DNA from: Bradysia coprophila
Taxonomy: Eukaryota; Arthropoda; Insecta; Diptera; Sciaridae
Length of the DNA: 64,000 bases
Assembly (NCBI RefSeq): GCF_014529535.1
Contig: NW_023503616.1
Span: 5,442,584-5,506,583, forward strand
Reading direction: 5' to 3'
Part shown: one piece after another, positions 47,701 to 61,736 of the stretch
Position numbering within the stretch: the stretch's first letter is position 1
Layout of the letters: every line of letters starts with the position of its first letter
Notes under the pieces: model-generated
Seen by the model: only the letters and a program-made list of their open reading frames with translations
Database searches by the model: none
What the model was told of the DNA's origin: nothing
Translations under genes and position numbers: made by a program

Positions 47701-50700
47701 ATCGTTGCAATGTAGACTGTAGACTGACAATAACAGGAATTTCAAATTAGATAGAAATGCATCAGAAAAATAACATGAGTGTGGTAAACAACATCGTTGT
47801 TTTGTTGATCTCTTCGAATGTGAAAGAGTTTGTCTTCTCCGAAAAAAACACGTTGTCATCGGGTTCATGATCGAACAATGTTATCAATTTCAATTTTTAA
47901 GTTTTAAGAAATTTATCGAGAATAAAACGAAATTTGTCATTGAAATGATGATTGAGAATATTTCCCATTTGCAAAATAATCAACTTCAATCTTATTGAAA
48001 ATTTTTGAAAATAAATTCTGTGTTTAAGTTCAGCAATTTTTTATTCTTTTTAGTAACAACGCCACGCGCTCAATCTAACTTCTGTGGAAAGTTTTTATTG
48101 AAATCAATTTTTCTAATTTTCTCTTCAAAATTTACACTTAATCAAAGTGGAATGTAATTAAAAAGTCAAAACTAAAACGAAACGTGTATTATGAGAAGTT
48201 AGGCTGCCGTTTAACATTTTCTTGTTGAGAAATGAATTCAGAAGTTTGTTTTTATTAGCACAAAATGTAGCGTACTACATTAAAACAATTTCGTCCTCTG
48301 TAAACTGAAAATTAAATGTTCGACTCAAAGCAACTTAAATATTCTTGTCGTCGCGACGAACGTTGGGTTTCACGAAAAGGATTTGCGAAAGCTCTATTAT
48401 GTAGAATATGTACAAAAAGTAGCGTACTTATGTGAAATTTTGTTATTTTTGTGTAATTCTCCATAATGAGCCTTGATAAATCATGTTTTTGCACGCTGTC
48501 TGTTGGTTGGAATCTCCACTAGTTATTGTATTTGAGCAAGTTGGAAAAAATGAAGTAAAAGATTTTTTTAATCCATTTGTTGGAAATTCTTAGGTCAAGT
48601 GAAGTAATAGATTCAATAGTGAAACTGTGAAAGATTAATGTTTGTGATCATTCGTTGACATAGGGTTCTGGTAGCGGTGCATTCTTAGTTTTACCTTCGT
48701 TCGAATTCGATATCTAGATATCTTGTAACCAGGCTTTCAGAAGTGGTTCGCATAACAATGAATAAATAAATTTTACGAAAGCCAAAAATACCAGTCATGC
48801 GACTACAATATGTTTATGGAGATAAGATTATCTATGACAATTAAATTTATCAGTGCCAATAAACTATAGAGGGAATTGAACGAAGCTACCTTTAACTTGC
48901 TACATACGGCAAACGTATGACCAGTATTATTATCAGGACTATTAATTCCATCGATCAAAGAATTTTTAATCAGGTGATTTAAAATCTTGTACTTCAATTT
49001 TTTTGAACACGCATTTTATTATATAAAGAACCATATTACACAGAGCTTGTCATTATTTCTGTCGTAGTTATCGATATCAGATGAATGTTACATAAAAAAA
49101 CAATTCATTTTGCAAAAAAAAACTCTAAAATTCTTTCATTCAACTGCATGTTTATATGCCTACCAGGTTTTTTTTATATTTACGGCTTTTTTATTGTGAG
49201 GAGGAGTTTTTATTTTATTTTATTGCAATACCGATCGGTCTTATTTAGCCTGTATGTTATGCTATTCTCATGTATAAATATCCGAGGTACACCTCAAAAA
49301 CCTTTTTATCAGTGGCGTGAAGGAAAAGTAAGGCTAGCTACTACCAATGCAGTAGCCCAGTAATATGTCTTTTTTTTCCTATTAAAGTCGTGGTACAATA
49401 GTGATGTGTAGCTGAACTCGAAAAACTCGAAAACGACATATGAACTTTTGTCTAGAATTTGATGGTTGAGGATAAATTTTAGAATCACGTAATGTCTTAA
49501 TAGAATTTTGCGAAATGAAGCGCACCTCCCAACAATAATCGGATAAACAGTCAGTACGTTTAAATTCTGCGTAATACTCAGCAGCTGACAAAGAACTATT
49601 ATAAGTAACAACTTCTTCAACCACTTATAAATGTAAGTTGAGTGTGATAAATGACACGAAGTTTAGAAATTTACACATTGTGGAATATAAACACATGAAA
49701 TACTGCTGTGGTATTAGTATGTTTAATACAAATTAAGTATATAAGAGAATGGAATAGCTACTAATGAATAAAATATTGTTATTCCCTGGCTTAATAAGCC
49801 AAATGTTTCATTCCTTTATTTGCCTCTATCCCTGTCATACGATCTGGTGTGAAAAAAGCGTATACAAAATCTTTAAATATTTAATTAATTTTGGAAATTT
49901 TTGTCGACGAACCTCTTTTTAAAAAAATATTTTCCTATACAAAACAACAAAAATATCTAAATTATTGCTTATGCTTACGGTCAGTGGCCATTCTGGGTAT
50001 GAATGACTAACACAGATTTTAAGTATCCAACTTTAAAGTATTGATAAAAAGAAAAAGATAATTTTACGACTGGAAGATCATTGAACTGAATTTAAAAGAC
50101 AACCTTTTCACATACTAATCGAATAATCGACTAACAACATTTACGTTGAAACTGAAAGTAAGCAATTTAATTTGACATAAATCGCTTATTTATCTCAACA
50201 GATACAGAGTGAATGTTCTTTAGAAAAGTTTTGTCGTTTTTTTTGTGTCGAATTTGAAATAAATAACTTATTATTGGAAATTAAACGCCAACCCATAATC
50301 GAAAATTGAAAATTGCCTTAAGAATTACAGACATTCTTGTGATTTCAAAGTACGTATACAAGTGGATGATGGTGTTAATAAGAATTTAAAAATTTAAATA
50401 ATTGACTCTCTTGTCCCAAAAATGTTGCAGTTCATTATTGCCTTAAGAAAACATTGTTGGATATTTATTTTTCTTAAATCTTTCAATCTAGACAATACCT
50501 TATTTTAAATCAATGAGAAAAATGATACAATTAAGACGAGAAAAGTAGAGTCTACGTTTGAGTTGAACGACCGTCTCACAAGAAATGTCATACCCACCAG
50601 TTGACTTTATTTATTTAAGCGCACTATGAACGTTTTTTCCGCGATTTCGATCGTGCACCTATTGAGGTAGGACCTAAATAATTCTTTTCGTTTGTACTCA

Positions 50701-53685
50701 TTTACTATAGTCCGGATATTTTCAGTGGTTTTTTTTTATGTTACAGATTTGGTAAAACTATCAAAATGATTTCCGACACTCTTCGCTTTTTATTTTGTAT
50801 TCAAATTTCAATCAAAGTATTTTTTAAATTAAAAGTTATCTAAAAGTTGACCGTTTGGTTGCTATTAACCAATTTACAAAAATTTCAAAAACTCGAAAGC
50901 TTGTTAATTCTATAGCTTCACGGGCGAATTCACAGTAATAATAGTTATTACGTCTGCCATTTCCTTTAATATAAGTATTTCGAATAGATCTCAGAAAAAT
51001 CTATTACTTCATTTGTTGAAATTGTGACATATCTCAGATGGAGATCTTGGATATTGTAGAGATGATGATCTCAACCAGTGTGTATTTTGAATAGCATAAT
51101 TTCTCTCATCTTCGACAACACGCTATTCATTTAAATGATTACAAGCACTAGCCAACCAACAAAAAACCATGAAGACTGGCTGAACCACCGGACTAACAAG
51201 AGAAACGCAATTTATTTATGTTTATTTCTTTTAATCAATTTTAGAACCGTAAAAATTTAACCTTTTTAACCAATTGATGTAAGTTTGGTTCTTTACTTTT
51301 ACAATAATTTTCTTAATTATCTGATTAAATGTCTGACATATTGGAACCTCGTTGGAAGAAACATGTAAAACGAAATTTTACAAAAACACGAAAAAGTTAA
51401 ATTTACATGGAAACGTAATTGAAATTAGCATATTGGCGCCATGTGACACTAGCCACACTAAATAAATAAAATATATTGCATTCCGTTTGCTGAAAACCAT
51501 TAAATTGTATTAAATACTAATAAAAATAAATTCAGGAAAGTGGAATGACGCTGTTTTCGAGAATTTTATAAGTTGTTGTGTATAACGAAGAAGAGTTTTG
51601 TTTGTAAAAAATGGCAAACGTCCTTGATTCTTTCTTTTTTATGTGAATTATAAAGGTCATTTCAGATAACATTGTTTTTGGATAAAGGTAACTGCTGCGT
51701 TGGGAAAAGAAATTTTAGTGATTGTTTGAAAGACGTGGCTAATTGCTATTCGGGTCGACAATGACTAATGAACATGAAGAGTAGATCTTTGTTTCTGCTT
51801 TAATTTACAGATAGGACCTTATATTTATTTACTTCTCATCAATAGGATGAAGCGATGCATAGCTCCGTGATCCAAAAAGCATTCTCAAATTTATTATGAA
51901 AGCTAAAAGATCAGGTACAGGTGATTGCGACATTTAGATTTATAAATCACCGTTGTTCATAGGAGAAGCCACCAATAGTCTAACTTAAACTGCTCCTAAT
52001 TTATTTGGTTTGATTAACCGTCAAGCGTTAGCTATATACCGGCGACTTTATCCACTTCGCGTTAAGAGATCTGATCTGTGTGAAAGTTCAAATTAATATA
52101 AGCTCATGTTTTAATAGATGGTTTCAAAGACATAGGTGAGGCCGAATACTTTAATCTAATCAGTATAAGACTTAGCTTAGATATAATGGCTGTAATGAAA
52201 ATGTTATATAAAATATTGCAACTGATGACAAAGGCCCAATTTATTTAGTTTACAGTTAACGCCTTAAAGCGATACTTCCTTTGAGAAGCCCGCTTGGTGT
52301 ATTTCATTTATTTCAAAATTTTCCATATACTACCCTATCACATGATAACAGCGGATTATTATCTTATGAAAATATCGTTACATATAACACACCCAACATT
52401 TTGATTCGATAACAATCGTTGGTATATTTTACAAAGTAATTTGTACACTACAGCAGTGCCAGACTGGATACCAACAAAAGGCCATTCGCGAAAATAGGGA
52501 TAAGGCCTGTAATATTCGATAAACAACTCTTTTTTTGGTATCTTACCAGTCCTCAAGAAGTTATTATCATGAGCTTTCGATATTTAACGGAGACAGTGAT
52601 TGTATGATTAACCTGTTATTCTAGAAAATACTTCAGATTTTCCCGTGATATTTAAATTATTACTTTTTTTTAAAATAAACTTTACTGTTCGTCCAATTTT
52701 TCGAATTCCGTATTTATCCGTGGCGTTATTAATAGAATTTTGTGTGAATCATACCATAAAAATGAAATACCAAAATTCATTTTAAAAGTTAAATCCCACA
52801 TTACTGTAAATGTCTTGAATGAGCATCTTATAAATCTGATGCATTACAAACAGCTAATATAACAAAGATAAACGTTTCTTTAAATGCCACCATATGTATG
52901 GGGGATTAAGACAATATCATAACTACTGCCGATTTCAATTGTAATGCAAGACATATTTAACGTTAAAGTGAAAAATACAAAGCATACCCAAGATCAATGA
53001 CTCAATCAACCCAGAAAATTCAAAGAGCCTGTTCAATAAGCATCGAATTTTATTAGTTTCAGAGACATAAATATATTAATGTGCTCATTTTATCATTTTA
53101 TAGCAAAAAAAAGTATTCATATTACACGGAAATCAAACATTTCGAATTCGGTTATAAAAATTCCTAAGAAATCATAAAGAAAGGTTAAAGTTCTTTTCTT
53201 TAACAGTACCCATAAATTTGTCAGCTACCGATATACCACCAACTAACATATTATGCATTTCAATTTTTACTTCCAATTATAATTAATGTATTCCGCAAAA
53301 GATTTTATATAATGTGGCCAAGACCCAGAGTGGACCATTGTCAATGACCGCCAATAAACATCTCCATACATCAAAAACATTTTTATTAGTTTCGTTGTTG
53401 TACAATGTACAATGAGTAATAATAAAACAATATGAATTTAGTGCAACATTCTTTCCTTGGAATAATAAGGAAAAGAGATAAGTTCACATCACAATGATGA
53501 GATGGTCAAAAATTGTACATAATATACCGTATCTGATGACTGCGTATAATATTTTTTTTAACCAAAATTCGGAGCGCAAAAATATAAATAAAAACAATAA
53601 TAAAAAGTCCGCAAAAAAAAATATTGCGTTTTGGCCCGCTGAAATTCTCGCCAATTGATATGAGTGTGGTTATTATTTTATTTTC
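44703..53685. other. 9-kb intergenic region between genes 5 and 6
   Basis: AT-rich DNA with no recognisable exon, RNA gene or strong inverted repeat. The longest reading frames (103-108 codons on the minus strand near 49309-49620 and 53506-53832) have no domain, signal peptide or fitting splice sites. It is the largest stretch here without mobile elements that I can recognise. Confidence 0.5.
44835..44840 (+). terminator. candidate poly(A) signal of gene 5
   Basis: AATAAA about 130 bp after the stop codon. An ATTAAA at 44732-44737 is a nearer alternative. Confidence 0.4.
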
Positions 53686-53722
53686 TATATAAACAAGCAT
53701 ACGCACTGTGATGAGCTTCAGT
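53686..53722 (+). promoter_or_regulatory. core promoter of gene 6 (TATA plus initiator)
   Basis: TATATAAA at 53686-53693 is followed by CTTCAGTA with its A at 53720, 34 bp from the first T of the box. This is the best TATA-initiator spacing in the window. It predicts a 5' untranslated region of about 325 nt before the start codon at 54045. Confidence 0.5.
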
Positions 53723-54044
53723 ATACTGATAAATAACGTCCCACACCTACAACAGCAACTGCATTTATATTGAAGTGAAGAAAATACTTGTCTTATTTCT
53801 TTTCGAGATCCCGCCAGGGAAAGTCTACACACAATAACTGACCATACGACGGTGCATTATTTCGTGAAGGATTTTATTTTATTTTCGCATAAATTTTAGT
53901 TTCGGTGGATCCGAGTGTGTTGCATTCTAAAGGATCAATTCCTGCGAATGTTGTGAATTTGAATTTTTATTCGACGATTTGTGCCGATTTACGTAAATAG
54001 TGTTTTTGAACTTTGAGTAAAAAGGAATTTTTCAATTTTAAACC

Positions 54045-57000
54045 ATGAATTCAAGACTTAATAGTGTAATTTTTGTGGTGAGTCGAATTTGCATATTGAA
54101 ACGATTGAATTGAAGGAAAAAGTCAAATTTATTTGTTTGTTTATTCGTTCAGCTTAGTCGTAGTTTGTAAAGGACTTCAAATTTACATATCTCAAAATTT
54201 TATTTCACAAATTTCGTATTACCTTCCAGGAAGGTGACACGTGAACGCATCTAATTCACATTCTTCAATAAATTTCACATTAACTAACGAAATTTATGTC
54301 TCTTCAGTATAATCCCTAAATCAACAGCGCTTAGAAAACAACATTTTCTAGAAGAATGTTTTATTTATGGCTAATATAACAGTTAATGACTTAATTACAC
54401 ATATTAGTATACTAGCAAATATGTTGTTCATATCACCGATAAATTGTTTAAATTTATAGTTCAGCGAGCTTTTTCAATGTAAGCTGTAATGAATTATTTA
54501 AATAGAAAATTGAAATTGTCCTTCATTGCGATTAGTAATATAATTGTTTTAAGTTTATTAGAGCCTTCAGACGCTAGATTATTATAGTGGTGAGGTAAAT
54601 CTGACGAGACATAATAATTTCTCGGACATTTTTATTTTGCCGGTAGAAACAGATAACTATTTTAAACTTTACAATTTCCCCAATATCCCTAGCTTTGATT
54701 TCAAAGTGGTCCTTAGAAACAGAATGTGTTGGACGATTAATCGTGATTCTTAATCCGACTCCCTAACTTGCTTTAAGTTTGTTATTTTGCATTTATTAGA
54801 ATGAGAATTTCTTATTCACATCAGAGGTAACTGATATGTGATACCGTGGCTCTCTCATGTCATCATTTCTTTTTCATTGAGTTACCCAATCGAATTTAAA
54901 AGTTTTCCGTGTCTGGCCCATTTGCAATGAATTCATTTCAATAATTACTGGTCTATAGTATGGCACATTCGCTCTAAAATTGGAGTGCAATATTTTTAGC
55001 GCAATTATATTCGAGCGCAATCACTATAGGAGTCAGAGCTTTTTATCAGCAAAAGTTTATAAAAAATAAAAAAAATTCAGTAAATTTTCGGCAATTTTCA
55101 ATAAATTTCAACAAAACGGAAAATGAATTTCTCAATAATGGGCCCTCCGATTAATATTTTTCAAAGCTGTTCCCTAAAGATAAAGCAAATTATAGATTCT
55201 CCTAGGCAACACTTATTCGTTCAATTTTTAATTAAATATTGTAAGGAACATCTGAACTTTAAATAGTCTCAGACCTTAATGTTGATCTTTCGGCTTCTAT
55301 CGCTTATTACTTAAACCTACACGAAAAAAGTATGCAAAAATTAGACAAAATTCATAATGAAAAATAGCCAAGAAACGGGGAAATTTACATGAAAATTCAA
55401 AGAAACGAGACCCAAATTAATTAAAATGATTGAAATATAACGTTTAATGTTCAATGCGAATCTTACAAATCCATTTAATATCCATACCACCCAAAGATAT
55501 ATATTCAGAGTTTATCCAAGTTAGTCTCAATAATAATACACGAAACATTCAAAAAACAATTTGAAGTGCTTCTTCTCTTCGTTAAATTATTCATAACTCC
55601 TATCCAACCAGAATAAAATTGCTTCAAATAACTCGGGGTAAAAAAAGAAAACTCTTTCCCCATTTTCGCAGTAGAGCAAATTCGAATAAACCATTTCAAT
55701 GTTATGCGCCATGGCCGTAACCAGCATAAACTCAACAGTAATATTATTTTAATAAAATGAAAATCCCTTAACAGACTTGGATGTTTTATATCGAAAAAGT
55801 AAATGTTGGATAATAAAACTTTGAATATTTCAATGTCTTCGCATTATTTTTTACCTGTTAACAAAAACACGACTTTCGCGGGCAACTCTCATGTACCTTT
55901 TCATACTTATGGGAAAAATATTTTTGTTTACTTCTAAAGTAATTAAATGATTAATTAATTCATTCATTTCATTTAATTTCTTTTTCATAAAGTGTTTGGT
56001 ACTGTTGAAATGCTAACCTATTTTTTTATTCATGTTGTTCTAGATAATTCATATGGCTGCTGTAGCAGTTCTGGCTGATGTACCAAAATTTTATCAAAAT
56101 CTAATTGACAGTGGAAAATATATTCGGAGACGAAATGAAGGTACGGGTAAGAATATGTCGTTTTTTAGTACTAATTATTTAAACAGTATATTATGTCTCT
56201 AGGACTAATAAGGAAGATCTCGTAATCAGGTGGGTGAAAGAATGTGAAGGCTTGAGCCAGAAATACTTTTACTCACCGTTTTACTTGATATTCATTTTTA
56301 GTCCGTATGATAATTTCTGCAGCGATGCCTTCAAACATCGACATGTGTTGAATGAATTAGGTCACTCAAATATCGTTCGAGGAAACGTCGTTTTCCGTGA
56401 GAAGAGCATATATTTAACGTTATTCCAATAACTGAAATTATTTGGTCCCTTGAATAACGTTATTCGAATAACCAGTGATGAGAAACGTTTTTCAGGATTA
56501 TTGCTTTTCCGCTCTTAAATCCTACTACTAACTCTTCAGAATCCTTGGTCTTCACTGATGAATTAAATGAAAGATTTAACATAATCCTTGAAGTCAGAAT
56601 TATTCCAGATGCTTTAAATTCAAAACCTTTCATTCGAGAGTCGCTTAGCAATATTTTATAATCAAATAAAATTCTCCCACCCACATGTCTGTCTTCTTGG
56701 TTTCGCGTAACCCAAACCACCATACTTTGCATTAAAAATACGGATGACCGAACTCGTTCCGTAACAATTACTAATTGAAATTTTATCTACATTTTCAGGC
56801 CGATACATACCAATGGATGACCGTAAATATATTCACGTTCCTGATATGAGAGAAAAGGGAAGGTACATACATATACCATTTCCATATGATGGAGGATATG
56901 GGCCATACTTCGGACAAAACATTCCATACGACTATGATCCAGCTGGTGAATACAGGTAATTATCACATTATATGCATTAGTAGACGCATATGGAATGTAT

Positions 57001-60000
57001 ATATATTTAAGCATTTCCATCGACGTAACACCAGCTCACCTAGTTAAAATGGTTAAATACTTTGTAAGTTTGAGCAAAACGTTTGTGACATGTTTGAAAA
57101 AGGTCAATCCGGGGTGAAATGGTGAAATTAGTGATATTAACAAATTTTCAGTTTGGTAATTGTGATTTTGTTTTGATTCGATTTCTGATTTCGTCATGCG
57201 TTGTTACATCCATTTAATTTGATTGAATGAGAGGCGTTCATTTTGTGAGCAATTGAAAAATCATTTGTCATATAGTTAATGTTACCTGGGTCATTTAATA
57301 ACCACAGAAAATAATTTAACAATGACAATTATAGCATGACTATATAAAGTTCAAATAAACAAAAATTTTATTGGCTTTGAAATCGAAAGTGTTCAATGCT
57401 AATGACCGTTCATAACCATCACAGTATCAATACCAAATGGCCAATTCTATTCATCATAAATGGAAATATTAATGTTCTATCAGAGAACATATCTGAAATC
57501 AATTTATTTATACAAAAGAAAATATTACCATTCCTTGTGTGATGTATTTAATTTGTGGTGTGTTCATTTTGGAGATTTTCGACGCCGATTAACCGGTGTT
57601 ATACAGATTGTCGTTATTTATCATTTCTGTAAACAATTATGTAAATTAATATGTTTCTGTCTTGATATGTGTTTCCCCAGCCGACAAACAAAATTATTTA
57701 GGCGTTGTAAAGTGTTTACATGACTTCGTTTGACAATGAAACAAGAAAAATTCTCCATTACGTAGGTAAAATTAAAATATCGAACTTTATTGATAGATCA
57801 CTAGCTTTCAATATTTTTAAGAAAGTTGAGATTTCTAGAGTAATGGAAAACGTATCCCGACCTGTAGCCTGTGTATATATTATAAGGCTCAGAGTTCTAA
57901 AAAAAGGGTCGAATAGCGAGGTCTCACATTGCATTCGAAGAACAGTCATCCCAACCTGATAGCAAAAATTTATTCAAATTATTATTTACTTTTGAGTTAT
58001 TCCTCATTGCATTGCATTTCCAGAATAAGACTGCAAACATTCTCTCCTTTAATTTTCTGCTTTTGCGAAAACTTAAACGAAAATTGCAATCATTCTTAAA
58101 TCAGTCTTTGCAATATTCCAATTCCTAGAAACGAATTAATATTGATTTTCATTTTCATTTATTTATGCAAACAACAGCCTGAACATGTCTCTTCTCGACA
58201 TAAACAAGAAATTTAATATTGTATCGTCTTTGCAATTTAAAAGCCAAAAGGTAGGCAAGATATTTGCATACGGGAATGTCTAATGATATTTCAATTTCGC
58301 TTGAGCTACGTTGTATTTTAGACATATATTCGATTACACAACCGTTAAATTATTATAGACTGATGCTTCAGCGCTGTTGCTGTTTACGAATATGGCATTG
58401 CTGTTGCAGCGGCAGGCTCTGTTATATGCTCACATATAAGCCAATAAATTATACCAACGACGTTGAACATATCAAATTGAATAAAAAAGGCGAATTGTTA
58501 TTTGTTATCGACAGAAACGGCAAAAACATGCGATAGTCTCCGGTTAACGTGAAATGTAGTGGTGTGTTTAAACAAATCAAATAAAATGTTTGAAGTCGTA
58601 TGCAAAACTTAAAACAAAAGAAGTAATAGATTTTATCGCAATCACACACTGTGTGTGTATTGATACCTATATAGACGTCGTACATGAGAATAAATAAATT
58701 TTACCCTAGAGTGCTAAAGGTGTTGCAAGTAAATCACTGTAAATAGACATGTTTGCCTAATACTCGCGCAAGCTCTCGTATGCGTACACATCTCTTATAT
58801 ACATTCTTATAGCAGTAATGTACTACAATCTTCGTAAGGATTTACATTTGTCATTTGTAAGGGTTTATAATGTTAGAACCTTCAACAAATTTTATTGCAA
58901 TGTTTTGTCGCACTTGTTGTTTCAAGTAAATATTTCTTTGTCCACAATTAAGAAGTTACACTCAAGACTAGCTACCCTTCGGGCGAATACAGCCCTATTT
59001 TTTTAATCGGCCATATGTCTATATAAAAATGCTGCCCGGCCCTGGTTATACTCTTCTTACTAGCTAAATAGTTAATCTTATTTGTCAAGTACAGAGAACC
59101 TCTCTTTTATATGTAAATTAGCTCATAATACTTTTTACTCAAATATTCTTTTTCTCGTGATTTTGCTAAACTTTTCTGTCTACTTATTAATGTAAATTAC
59201 CTGACTCTTAAACACACTCATCACAAATTTTTTACTTAGAAAGTTGTGCTTCAAAATTGTGTCAAAATGGCTTACTTCTTCACTTTCACAAGCAATTTAG
59301 CTGACATGTACTATACACACAGTACAGTACTTACAATTTTATTGAACACAACGACGGTTATAAAATCCAGAAGTCGACCTGAATGTAAGAATACAGACAC
59401 ACACATCATACGAATATATTTAATTCAGTCAACGTATAATTATAATAAATGATGCTTCGAGCGACATATCTGAAAAGCTCTCTACACACATTCGTTACTC
59501 TTGGTTATTTTGATACAAATGCGGAGTGTTTGGAACAGTTCAGTCAAGAACATAATTGAAGTTAGTTCCATGTTATTTTCTAGCAGCCATGCATATCATT
59601 CGGTATGTTTTTCATTGTTCGAAGTATATTGCAAACAATGGAAACCTCACATGCATGACATTTTACTGTTTTTCATGACTCTATTGTTTTTAAACGGAAA
59701 ACACGAAACAAAAAGAAAATGTATAATAGAATCGGTACATATATCGATAATTAGGAATACAAATGAGGATGTAGTAGAATGGTTTTCTGGATGGTTTTCT
59801 TTAAGTGGGAATGGTGCAGGACTTATATTTTAGCGTTTTTAATTCAGAATAATTCTAAAAAGTTTCCAAAAATTCCGAAAAAAATGTCAGAATTTTTCGG
59901 AATATACTCAATACTTAATAAGCCATTGAATGATGTACTAATAGGTACATTGTTTTTACAAACAAAAATAATACAATTTCAGTTCAGTAATAATCAATTT

Positions 60001-61736
60001 CCTGTAACTTGTTATAACAAGAGTCTAAATTTTTTTTCTTTATTTTAGTTTCGACAAATACCAAACAGTAAGTAATCCGAATGACCCTTTCAACACCAAT
60101 GAATACACGATCCCCAGACCAGAAATATACCTCCAATATGGATTTCCACAATTTTCACCTAACAACGTCGAAGACAATACTGACCGATCAGCATCAGCGT
60201 CTCAGCAAAATTCAGAATATAATACTAACACTGAATTGGCTTGTGACTGTCCACAACGCGACAGCGCATCAGCAGAATCCGTTCCACCAACCGAATCCAA
60301 CATTCCACATACAGAATCAATCACCGATATCCCAATAAACCAAGACATTTCACAAACGGTTACTGACACCGAATCCACATATCCAAATACACCACTTCCA
60401 GAAATCCCAAACGATATCCATAAAAGAATACGCAAATCCATAATTGATTATTCACAGACAGAGAATTCGGTACCAAAACCCACACCAAGACCTCGAAAAC
60501 TCTACGACGATGAAGGCAAATGGAAAATAATTCGTCAAGATGAAAATAAGAAAGAGACAAATTACGAATATTTGTAAGTTTTATATGTACAACATTCGAC
60601 AGTTTTCTATTATTTTCTTTATTTTTCCATTTATCCCGCCCGTCACTTTATTGTCTTCGAGTGTTTTTGTGTGTGTGTGTCTTTGGAAGAGCATTTTCAA
60701 ATAATTTATTTGGAAAGAAAATAGAACTTCCGAGAATGATTTTCACTTCGGAATTTGAATAAATAAATACACGGAAAGTGGAAGACTTTTTTTTATTTCG
60801 CTCTGTGCGAAGTAATAGTAAAGTTTTTATCGTACTGTTGTCAATGAAACGTGCAGTGTAAATCGTTCCTTGTGTGGCAAAGCTAAAGAAAAAAATTTTC
60901 TCTTTAAAGATTTTTTATCTTGAATTTTGCTCGTTATTGCTACTGCAAAGAATTTTAGTTTAAAACTTTTGTTTTGAGTAATTAAGAATTTTCGGACGAA
61001 GATGTTCGTAAAAGAAGAACAAACACCACACATAAAGGGAGTGCCATAATAATTTTATAGTGATGTAGAAATTCAGGTCAATGTTAATCGTAAGCACAAT
61101 ATCATACCCATAATATGTTGTATATCTCTACTATACTATCAATATAATGTCATTTTATGTATAAAAAAGAATTCAAAAGAATGTAAAATATATTTATTTA
61201 AATTAAATGTCTCTCTGTTACTCTGTCTTATCTGGAGCTGTTGCTTGACAAGGCCATGTGTGAAGCTTTAACTTTGAAAATATGCATGCATGTAAACAAT
61301 GTTAAATTGGATCAACATCAACATCAAAGACGAAATAATGTTCTTCTAAATTAAATTAATAGTCAATCGACTACAGTGTGCTAGCATTGATATGATATAA
61401 TAGGCAGAAATGAGCACGAATTCCAACGAAACAGACACAGAATCATCTCGAAGTAGTAAAGACGGGCTCGACATTATTTTTTTTTTTTTGATTATCTCTT
61501 GTTGAAATTATCTTACATAAATATGGTGATGAGGTTGAATAATTATTTGCAAATGAAAAAAAAAATTAAGGTATGAAACGGAAAACGGTATTCTTGCTGA
61601 AGAACAAGCTGTCGTTGGTCGGGATAAGGACGATAATAGTGGGACTAGTGGTCAAGGTTTTTATCAATATATCGGCGATGATGATCAAGTGTATCGCGTT
61701 GAATATACTGTTGGTGAACAGGGATTTGTACCGAAG
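54045..61736 (+). CDS. long RR-1 cuticular protein, 3' end not in window (gene 6)
   Basis: The exons are 54045-54077, 56044-56146, 56799-56955, 60049-60573 and 61571-61736, giving 328 codons so far with all phases matching. The frame ends CCGAAG before a GT, and the expected last exon (GxHIP...) was not found by 64000. The signal peptide runs from MNSRLNSVIFV to AVLA (residue about 22). Next comes a basic Tyr-rich part with GRYIPMDDRKYIH and GRYIHIPFPYDGG, then an acidic Ser/Thr/Pro/Glu-rich linker (about 99-255). GKWKIIRQDE and NYEYLYETENGILAEEQ lead into the RR-1 domain. These landmarks parallel GWRIIRDE and HYLYETENGILAEES of gene 5, so the two are probably paralogues. The RR-1 core is altered: VEYTVGEQGFVPK replaces VDYVADNNGFVPQ. 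Exon 2 has two in-phase donors 6 nt apart (56141 and 56147); I chose the stronger GTAAGA. Confidence 0.85.
54078..56043 (+). other. first intron of gene 6
   Basis: A 2-kb intron within the signal-peptide coding region, from GTGAGT to TTCTAG. AT-rich; no exon or repeat recognised. Confidence 0.5.
56956..60048 (+). other. third intron of gene 6
   Basis: A 3.1-kb intron from GTAATT to TTTTAG. It holds one ACCGGT near 57594 and short AT repeats. No further in-phase exon was seen, although a small one could be missed. Confidence 0.45.

Noticed and set aside
45707-49624. Several 70-100-codon frames between genes 5 and 6
   Set aside because: Lengths are within chance expectation, composition is that of AT-rich non-coding DNA, and none shows a domain or signal peptide.
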